A stretch of DNA of 64,000 bases from Variovorax gossypii (lineage in GTDB: Bacteria > Pseudomonadota > Gammaproteobacteria > Burkholderiales > Burkholderiaceae_C), in contig NZ_RXOE01000009.1 in the NCBI RefSeq assembly GCF_003965815.1, positions 62,001-126,000 of the forward strand, read 5' to 3'. Below, in pieces: positions 58,767 to 64,000 of this stretch. Position 1 is the first letter of the stretch. Each line of letters begins with the position of its first letter. The notes under the pieces are model-generated. The model saw only the letters and a list, made by a program, of their open reading frames with translations, did no database searches and had not been told where the DNA came from. Made by a program: the position numbers and the translations under genes.

Positions 58767-59315
58767 ATGACACAAGCCACCAGCCAGCTCGACGCATGGA
58801 TCGCCGAGGAGCAGAAGATCACCGGCCGCCTCGAGGCCGGCCCGGGCCCCGGCCTCGCCCGCCCCGACCAGATCGCCGGCAAGACCGGGCTCGAGATCAT
58901 GCAGGCGATGCTGAACGGCGACATTCCCTACGCCGCCATCGCCAAGACGCTGGACTTCACGATCATCGAGGCGCGCCTGGGCGTGGCCATCTTCCAGGGC
59001 ACGCCGCTGCCCCAGCACCTGAACCCGCTGGGCACCATCCACGGCGGCTGGGTCGCGACCATGCTCGACTCGGCCCTGGGCTGCTCGGTCCACACGATGA
59101 TGCCGCCCGGCCGCGCCTACACCACCGCCGAGCTGGGCGTGAACTACGTGAAGGGCCTCACGCCCAAGGTGCAGCGCGTGCGCGCCGAGGGCAAGGTGAT
59201 CCACTGCGGCAAGCAGCTCGCCACCGCCGAAGCCCGCCTCTACGGCCCCGACGGCACGCTGTACGCGCATGCCACCACCACCTGCCTGGTGTTCGAGGTG
59301 CCCGCCGCGCGCTAG
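58767..59315 (+). CDS. PaaI-type hotdog thioesterase
   Basis: A 182-residue acyl-CoA thioesterase of the PaaI/YigI group. HLNPLGTIHGGWVATMLDSA is the catalytic HGG block; LGVNYVKGLTPKVQRVRAEG and TAEARLYGPDGTLYAHATTT complete the hotdog fold. The N-terminus has a 60-residue helical extension. GAAGGAACACAGGC precedes the ATG. It is divergent from marR and probably released by its ligand. Its TAG shares bases with the TAG of the convergent gene. Confidence 0.92.
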   Translation: MTQATSQLDAWIAEEQKITGRLEAGPGPGLARPDQIAGKTGLEIMQAMLNGDIPYAAIAKTLDFTIIEARLGVAIFQGTPLPQHLNPLGTIHGGWVATMLDSALGCSVHTMMPPGRAYTTAELGVNYVKGLTPKVQRVRAEGKVIHCGKQLATAEARLYGPDGTLYAHATTTCLVFEVPAAR

Positions 59316-59647
59316 CGAACCGGACAGGAAGGCGCCAGCAGCACGAAGCGGGTGCCCCAGAGCAGCACCAGCACCAGGCCCACCCACAGCAGCCAGTGCG
59401 GCCTACGCCGCCGCACGGACAGCACCGCGGCCACGACCAGCAGCGGAACCAGGTACGCGAAGGACTCGATCCGCGCGTCCAGTCCGTGGTCGATGGGCAG
59501 GGTGCAGAAAGTCAGGCCGTCGCCGCGCATCGCCGGGTCTTCCAGCATCCACTCGAAGCGGTTGCGCGGAATGGCGAACAGCATCGCGGCGCAGAACAGC
59601 GCATAGAGCGCCGACACCAGCGCGAAGACTGACCGCTTCAGGCTCAT
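59312..59647 (-). CDS. Small hypothetical membrane protein
   Basis: A 111-residue protein with three likely helices: SVFALVSALYALFCAAMLFA (near 6-25), FAYLVPLLVVAAVLSV (about 63-78) and WLLWVGLVLVLLWGTRFVLL (about 85-104), with a periplasmic loop containing two of its Cys. I do not recognise a family. It ends on the palindrome GCTAGC, where its stop and that of the thioesterase overlap, and lies 22 bases downstream of the next minus-strand gene. Confidence 0.7.
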   Translation of the reverse strand: MSLKRSVFALVSALYALFCAAMLFAIPRNRFEWMLEDPAMRGDGLTFCTLPIDHGLDARIESFAYLVPLLVVAAVLSVRRRRPHWLLWVGLVLVLLWGTRFVLLAPSCPVR

Positions 59648-59669
59648 CGAATCGCGTGCGTGCGCCGGG

Positions 59670-60383
59670 TCATCTGCCGAGCAGCGACTCGACGTGCTCG
59701 CGGTGCTTCACCATGGCACGGCCGTAGGACGAGTATTCGCGCCCCGAGCTGCCCGGCGTGGCCTTCAGCGAATCGACGATGTCGGAGAGCTGGCGCTCGA
59801 TGCCGCGGTTGTAGCGCGCGCCGGCCACGACGAACTGCTCCTCCGAGAGGTTCTCCGTGTCCGCCCCGGGGTAGTCGTGCAGCACCAGCCCCTGCAGATG
59901 CCTGGCGACGATCTCGAGGTTGAAGAGGTCCTGCTCGAGGCAGGAGACCAGCTTCAGTTCTTCCTCGTAGCTCAGGCTGTCGGGGTCCAGCCCCAGTTCG
60001 CGCGTCGCGGCGCGCATCTGGATGCTCACCGCGCCGAACGAGGTCTGACCCGGCGGCTTGGTGATCGTGAGGTTGCGGTCGACCCAGTCGGGGCCGCTCC
60101 AGTCGAAGCTGCGCAGGGCGAACATGGGCCGCTTGCTCCCGTCGGGCTTGCCGCCCACCTCCGCCCACGCCACGCTGCCGAGCAGCACCGCGGAAATCTG
60201 GTACTTCTTCGCCACCGCGACGATGCGCAGGCGGTTGTAGAGCACCCAGGCGTCCTTGTAGTCGCTCAGGTGCGGAAAGCCGCCTCCGAGCCGCTGGGGC
60301 AGCATCTGCCACTTGAAGGCGTCCCACGACGTCCACTTCGGATAGTTGGCGTTGTCCGGCGCGCAGAACTCTCTACCACTCAT
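59670..60383 (-). CDS. Cytoplasmic-form lysozyme/transglycosylase-like protein
   Basis: A 237-residue protein I do not assign to a named family. Its middle has the element order of the lysozyme/lytic-transglycosylase fold: Glu75 in AWAEVGG, then SFGAVSIQ (116-122, like the GLMQI block), NLEIVARHLQGL (155-166, like the N-i-x-x-G-x-x-Y-L block) and ARYNRG (189-194, like A-x-YN-x-G). No signal peptide is present; TIGs such as KWTSWDAFKWQMLPQRLGG near the start are unfamiliar. GGAGGGAG lies before the ATG at 60383. It could be a secreted effector or phage-derived muramidase; both are guesses. Confidence 0.7.
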   Translation of the reverse strand: MSGREFCAPDNANYPKWTSWDAFKWQMLPQRLGGGFPHLSDYKDAWVLYNRLRIVAVAKKYQISAVLLGSVAWAEVGGKPDGSKRPMFALRSFDWSGPDWVDRNLTITKPPGQTSFGAVSIQMRAATRELGLDPDSLSYEEELKLVSCLEQDLFNLEIVARHLQGLVLHDYPGADTENLSEEQFVVAGARYNRGIERQLSDIVDSLKATPGSSGREYSSYGRAMVKHREHVESLLGR

Positions 60384-60529
60384 CGGCACTCCCTCCGTTT
60401 CGAGAAAAAGCTGGGGCCGTTTTAGCGGGCCGGTAGCGAGTTGTCGAGCAGCGCGGACGCCTTGTTTGCAACGATGTGCAGTAGGCCTTCGATCTGTAAG
60501 TACAAAGGCATCTTGATCCTGGCCCCCAG

Positions 60530-60544
60530 TGATAATTATTCTCA
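60530..60544. promoter_or_regulatory. Fur box over the iron importer promoter
   Basis: TGATAATTATTCTCA matches the 7-1-7 Fur consensus TGATAATNATTATCA with one mismatch. It overlaps a possible -10 TATTCT (60537-60542), 18 bases after a -35 TTGATC (60513-60518). It lies 80 bases before the ferric-binding protein gene. Confidence 0.82.
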
Positions 60545-60623
60545 TCCGGTACCGACAACACCCAGCAATACACCTGCGGCCGGCGCCGGAGCTTTCTAGA
60601 AAACCCGCTCCTGGAGGATCTTC

Positions 60624-61685
60624 ATGACCGAACGCTCACGCGTCCAAGGCCGCGCCGCGCGCGCCCTGCTCGGCGCCAGCGCAGCCTGGCTTGCCGCCAC
60701 CGCCGTCCCCGCACTGGCCGCCACCGACGAGCTCACGCTCTACACGACGCGCGAACCGGCGCTGATCCAGCCCCTCATCTCGGCCTTCAGCGCGCAGAGC
60801 AACATCAAGGTCAACACCGTCTTCGTGAAGGACGGCCTGCTGGAGCGCGTCAAGGCCGAAGGCGCCCGCTCGCCCGCCGACGTGCTGATGACGGTGGACA
60901 TCGGCAACCTGATGGACCTGGTCGACGGCGGCGTGACGCAGCCCGTGAAGTCGGCGGCGCTCGAGTCGGCCATTCCGGCCAACCTGCGCGGTGCCGACGG
61001 CCAGTGGTTCTCGCTCTCGCTGCGCGCACGCGTGCTGTACGCCGACAAGAACCTGCCGCTCACCAGCTTCCGCTACGAAGACCTGGCCAACCCGAAGTAC
61101 AAGGGCAAGGTCTGCATCCGCGCCGGCCAGCACCCCTACAACACCGCCCTGGTCGCCTCGCTGATCGCGCACGACGGCGAAGCCAAGGCCGAGCAGTGGC
61201 TGCGCGGCGTGAAGGCCAACCTGGCCCGCAAGGCCACCGGCGGCGACCGCGACGTGGCGCGCGACATCCTCGGCGGCATCTGCGACGTGGGCCTGGCCAA
61301 CTCGTACTACGTCGGCCAGATGAAGAGCGCCAAGGAAGGCACCGACGCGCGCAAGTGGGGCGACGCCATCAAGGTGGTGCGCCCGACCTTCGCCAACGCC
61401 AAGAGCGGCGGCACGCACGTCAACATCAGCGGCGCGGCCGTGGCGAAGAACGCGCCGCAGCGCGCCAACGCGGTCAAGCTGCTCGAGTTCCTGGTATCCG
61501 AGCCCGCGCAGGCCCTGTACGCGCAGACCAACTACGAGTACCCGGTGCGCAAGGGCGTGGCGCTCGACCCGATCATCGGCCAGTCCATCGGCGAGCTGAA
61601 GGTCGATCCGCTGCCGCTGACCGAGATCGCGAAGTACCGCAAGCAGGCCAGTGCCCTGGTAGACAAGGTTGGCTTCGACCAGTGA
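60624..61685 (+). CDS. fbpA: Fe(3+) ABC importer, periplasmic ferric-binding protein
   Basis: A 353-residue FutA/FbpA-type receptor. Signal peptide to about residue 32 (AVPALAAT). LTLYTTREPALIQPLISAFS is the family start; SYYVGQMK (Tyr228-Tyr229) holds the tyrosine pair that binds ferric iron; GDRDVARDILGGICDVGLAN and NISGAAVAKNAPQRANAV are further blocks. CTGGAGGATCTTC precedes the ATG. Fur box upstream. A GC hairpin follows in the gap to fbpB. Confidence 0.95.
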   Translation: MTERSRVQGRAARALLGASAAWLAATAVPALAATDELTLYTTREPALIQPLISAFSAQSNIKVNTVFVKDGLLERVKAEGARSPADVLMTVDIGNLMDLVDGGVTQPVKSAALESAIPANLRGADGQWFSLSLRARVLYADKNLPLTSFRYEDLANPKYKGKVCIRAGQHPYNTALVASLIAHDGEAKAEQWLRGVKANLARKATGGDRDVARDILGGICDVGLANSYYVGQMKSAKEGTDARKWGDAIKVVRPTFANAKSGGTHVNISGAAVAKNAPQRANAVKLLEFLVSEPAQALYAQTNYEYPVRKGVALDPIIGQSIGELKVDPLPLTEIAKYRKQASALVDKVGFDQ

Positions 61686-61695
61686 CAGCGACGAG

Positions 61696-61716
61696 CGCCG
61701 GGCATGCCTGCCGGCG
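61696..61716 (+). promoter_or_regulatory. Intercistronic hairpin fbpA-fbpB
   Basis: CGCCGG (61696-61701) pairs with CCGGCG (61711-61716) over a 9-base loop in the 40-base gap. No T-run. It may stabilise the fbpA end of the message, giving more receptor than permease. Confidence 0.4.
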
Positions 61717-61725
61717 ACTGACTGA

Positions 61726-63405
61726 ATGATCTTCCTGCGGCGCCAGCCGCCGGGCCTGCAAGCCGCAGGCCCGGCTTGGCGCTGCGCGTCTTTCCTTATC
61801 GCCATCGGCGTGCTCGCGCCGGTGCTCACGCTGGCGTGGCTCGCGTTCGGCTCGGGCATCGGCCACTGGGGCCCGCTGTTCGCCCACGTGCTGCCGCAGG
61901 CGACGCTCAACACAGCCGTGCTGCTCGCGGGCGTGGGCACGCTGGTGCTGCTGATCGGCACCGGCTGCGCCTGGCTGGTGACGGCCCACGACTTCCCAGG
62001 CCGCGGCGTGCTCCACTGGGCGCTGCTGCTGCCGCTGGCGATGCCGACCTACATCGTCGCCTTCGCCTACCTCGACCTGCTGCACCCCATCGGCCCCGTG
62101 CAGGGCGCGATCCGCTGGATGCTGGGCTTCGACAGCCCGCGCCAGTTCCGCCTGCCCGACCTGCGCTCCATGCCCGGCGCGATCTTCGTGCTGGGATTCG
62201 TGCTCTATCCGTACGTCTACATGACGGCGCGCGCGATGTTCATGACGCAGCCGGCGCACCTCATGGAAGCGGCACGCATGCTCGGCGAGAGCAGGCGCGG
62301 CGCCTTCTTCCGCGTGGCGCTGCCGCTGGCACGGCCGGCGCTGGCCGTGGGGCTGAGCCTCGCGCTGCTCGAGACACTCAACGACATCGGCGCTTCCGAA
62401 TTCCTCGGCGTGAACACGCTGACTGTGGCGGTCTACACCACCTGGATCACTCGCTCCGACCTCGCCGGCGCAGCGCAGATCGCCTGCGCGATGCTGTTCG
62501 TGGTGGTGGCATTGGTCTGGCTGGAGCGCAACGGCCGGCGGCACCAGCGCTTCGGCTCGGCCCAGCGCATGCGCGCGGTGCAGCCGCGCCGGCTGCGTGG
62601 CGGCGCGGCCTGGGCCGCGACGGCTGCCGCAGCGTTGCCGGTGCTGATCGGCTTCGTGGCTCCCGCTGCCTACCTCGTCTGGGAAAGCGCCAAGCGGCTG
62701 CGCCAGGGCGGTGGCATTTCGCAGGGACTGGTCGCGAGCCTGGGCAACACGCTGACACTGGCTTCGGGCGTCACCGTCGTCGCGGTGGCGGCGGGGCTGG
62801 TCGTGGCGTGGGCCGCGCGCAGCCAGGGCTCGGGCCCCGGCCGCGCCCGCTGGCAGGCGCGCGCCGCGACGCTGGGCTACGCGGTGCCCGGCACGGTGCT
62901 GGCCATCGGGCTGCTCACGCCGGCGCTGGCTTTCGACGCGGCGCTGGCCACGGCCTTCGGCTGGCAGGGCCTGCCGCTCATGAGCTGCGGCGTGGTGCTG
63001 GTCGTGGCCTGTGCGATCCGCTTTCTGGCAATGCCGGTCGGCGGCATCGAGGCCGGCCTCTCGCGCATTCCTCCCGCCATCGAACAGGCATCGCGCCTGC
63101 TCGGCGAAACCACCGCCGGCACGCTGCGCCGCGTGCACCTGCCGCTGCTTCGCCCCGCCATGGCCTCCGCGGCGCTGCTGGTGTTCGTCGACGCGATGAA
63201 GGAACTGCCGGCCACGCTGCTGCTGCGACCCGCCAACTTCGATACCCTGGCCACCTGGCTCTATGCCGAGGCCGCGCGCGGCACGTACGAGGAAGGCGCG
63301 ATCGCCGCGCTCGCCATCGTGCTGGCCGGCCTGCTGCCCGTGGTGCTGCTCGCGCGCAACCAGCTGGGCACGCCTTCGGCCACACTGGCCGCCGAGAAGA
63401 CATGA
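61726..63405 (+). CDS. fbpB: Fe(3+) ABC importer permease
   Basis: A 559-residue duplicated permease with about twelve helices and two EAA loops (EAARMLGESRRGAFFRVALP near residue 180 and EQASRLLGETTAGTLRRVHL near 450), the fused arrangement usual for ferric importers. The first codons contain a strong hairpin, GCCGGGCCTGC/GCAGGCCCGGC (61749-61759/61765-61775). There is no obvious Shine-Dalgarno before the ATG, so translation may be coupled or damped. Confidence 0.94.
   Translation: MIFLRRQPPGLQAAGPAWRCASFLIAIGVLAPVLTLAWLAFGSGIGHWGPLFAHVLPQATLNTAVLLAGVGTLVLLIGTGCAWLVTAHDFPGRGVLHWALLLPLAMPTYIVAFAYLDLLHPIGPVQGAIRWMLGFDSPRQFRLPDLRSMPGAIFVLGFVLYPYVYMTARAMFMTQPAHLMEAARMLGESRRGAFFRVALPLARPALAVGLSLALLETLNDIGASEFLGVNTLTVAVYTTWITRSDLAGAAQIACAMLFVVVALVWLERNGRRHQRFGSAQRMRAVQPRRLRGGAAWAATAAAALPVLIGFVAPAAYLVWESAKRLRQGGGISQGLVASLGNTLTLASGVTVVAVAAGLVVAWAARSQGSGPGRARWQARAATLGYAVPGTVLAIGLLTPALAFDAALATAFGWQGLPLMSCGVVLVVACAIRFLAMPVGGIEAGLSRIPPAIEQASRLLGETTAGTLRRVHLPLLRPAMASAALLVFVDAMKELPATLLLRPANFDTLATWLYAEAARGTYEEGAIAALAIVLAGLLPVVLLARNQLGTPSATLAAEKT
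61749..61775 (+). promoter_or_regulatory. Hairpin in the first codons of fbpB
   Basis: An 11-bp perfect stem (61749-61759/61765-61775, loop AAGCC) begins 23 bases after the A of the fbpB ATG, within the zone covered by an initiating or first-elongating ribosome. Confidence 0.5.
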
Positions 63406-63406
63406 C

Positions 63407-64000
63407 ATGAGCTCCCCACTGCATCTCGACGCGATCAGGCTCGCCTACGACACGCCGCGCGGCCCGCACACGGTTGTCGACGGCTTCTCGCTGTCGCTGG
63501 AAGCAGGCGACATCGCCTGCCTGTTCGGGCCCTCCGGCTGCGGCAAGACGACGGTACTGCGCGCCATCGCGGGCTTCGAGCCGGTGCGCGCCGGCACGAT
63601 CCGGCTCGGCGAGGTGCTGCTGTCGTCCGGCCAAAAGCACCTGCCACCCGAGCAGCGCCGCGTGGGCATGATGTTCCAGGAGTACGCGCTGTTCCCGCAC
63701 CTGTCGGCCGCGAAGAACGTGGCCTTCGGGCTGCGCCGGCTGGATCGCGCCGCGCAGCAGGCGCGGGTTGCGGAAATGCTCGCGCTGGTCGGACTGGCCG
63801 ATGCGGGCGAGCGCTATCCGCACGAGCTTTCCGGCGGCCAGCAGCAGCGCATCGCGCTGGCCCGCGCGCTCGCGCCCTCGCCGGCCCTGCTGCTGCTCGA
63901 CGAGCCCTTCTCCAATCTCGACGGCGGCACGCGCGAGCGGCTGACGGCGGAAGTGCGCGACATCCTCAAGCAGGCCGGTCAGACCGCCATCCTGGTCACG
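63407..64000 (+). CDS. fbpC: Fe(3+) ABC importer ATPase (C-terminus outside window)
   Basis: The first 198 codons of an FbpC-like ATPase: Walker A CLFGPSGCGKTTVLRAIAG, Q-loop MMFQEYALFPHLS, signature ELSGGQQQRIALARALA, Walker B LLLLDEPFSNLDGGTRE. It starts one base after the fbpB stop (TGACATG). The C-terminal TOBE part lies beyond the right edge. Completes the fbpABC importer. Confidence 0.95.
   Translation, partial: MSSPLHLDAIRLAYDTPRGPHTVVDGFSLSLEAGDIACLFGPSGCGKTTVLRAIAGFEPVRAGTIRLGEVLLSSGQKHLPPEQRRVGMMFQEYALFPHLSAAKNVAFGLRRLDRAAQQARVAEMLALVGLADAGERYPHELSGGQQQRIALARALAPSPALLLLDEPFSNLDGGTRERLTAEVRDILKQAGQTAILVT

Overview
The window reads as a stretch of chromosome from a high-GC betaproteobacterium of the Comamonadaceae, most likely Variovorax or a close relative. 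This is an inference from gene content: a Bug/TctC receptor, a TAXI receptor, FCD-type GntR regulators, an egtBD pair, RhlE, EttA and NDH-2, together with the very high GC and near absence of A/T-ending codons. No rRNA, tRNA, CRISPR array, prophage or insertion sequence is visible. The text is almost wholly coding; about 70 genes are supported and only two gaps exceed 300 bases.

Layout. 1-866: a 2OG-Fe(II) dioxygenase (cut by the left edge) and a DUF427 gene. 867-1644: a large composite inverted repeat. 1645-3920: egtD and egtB (ergothioneine). 4098-5706: NDH-2 and a small membrane protein. 5728-9370: a Tat-exported PhoX-like protein, a secreted nuclease, a Sel1-repeat protein and an anchored protein. 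9419-13555: acyl-CoA ligase, OsmC, a Bug receptor and a Crp/Fnr regulator. 13698-17493: an unassigned catabolic operon (SnoaL-like, SDR, MBL-fold, MFS). 17594-21400: a GntR regulator with a polar amino-acid ABC importer. 21436-22621: a putative attenuator, a P-loop kinase and a GNAT. 22594-26246: a GT39-like membrane enzyme, DUF1439, a glycerophosphodiesterase and a small protein. 26271-31051: a copper-handling operon. 31020-36740: PEP-mutase-like/LysR pair, amino-acid oxidase, P1 peptidase and TAXI receptor. 36730-43294: fused PabB-PabC, MerR with a carboxymuconolactone decarboxylase, EttA and RhlE. 43436-54060: an EEP-family hydrolase, then a sugar ABC importer facing a 2-keto-3-deoxy-galactonate pathway with a GntR regulator between them. 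54256-60383: a secreted Pro/Arg/Tyr-rich protein, SDR, MATE, MFS, MarR/thioesterase pair and a lysozyme-fold-like protein. 60530-64000: a Fur-type site and a ferric-iron ABC importer cut by the right edge.

Functional links. The ABC importer at 44621-48996, GntR at 49090-49833 and dehydratase/kinase/aldolase at 49982-53271 form one uptake-plus-degradation module of De Ley-Doudoroff type. The copper genes form a colinear periplasmic detoxification set with no inner-membrane pump. Several regulators sit beside good palindromic operators (GntR 17554-17588, LysR 31985-31997, MerR 38543-38573, GntR 49900-49909, MarR 58700-58728, Fur 60530-60544).

The most unusual material is non-coding. First, a ~660-base inverted repeat has internal stems that change sequence but keep pairing between its two arms. 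Second, four copies of a ~95-base repeat each begin 0-9 bases after a stop codon in the sense orientation. Third, an Ile-rich 19-codon leader is followed by mutually exclusive 1:2, 2:3 and 3:4 pairings ending in a terminator. Fourth, an inverted repeat would bury the ribosome site and start codon of the Bug receptor. Fifth, many genes have a -10-like hexamer 6-9 bases before the start codon, suggesting leaderless mRNAs.
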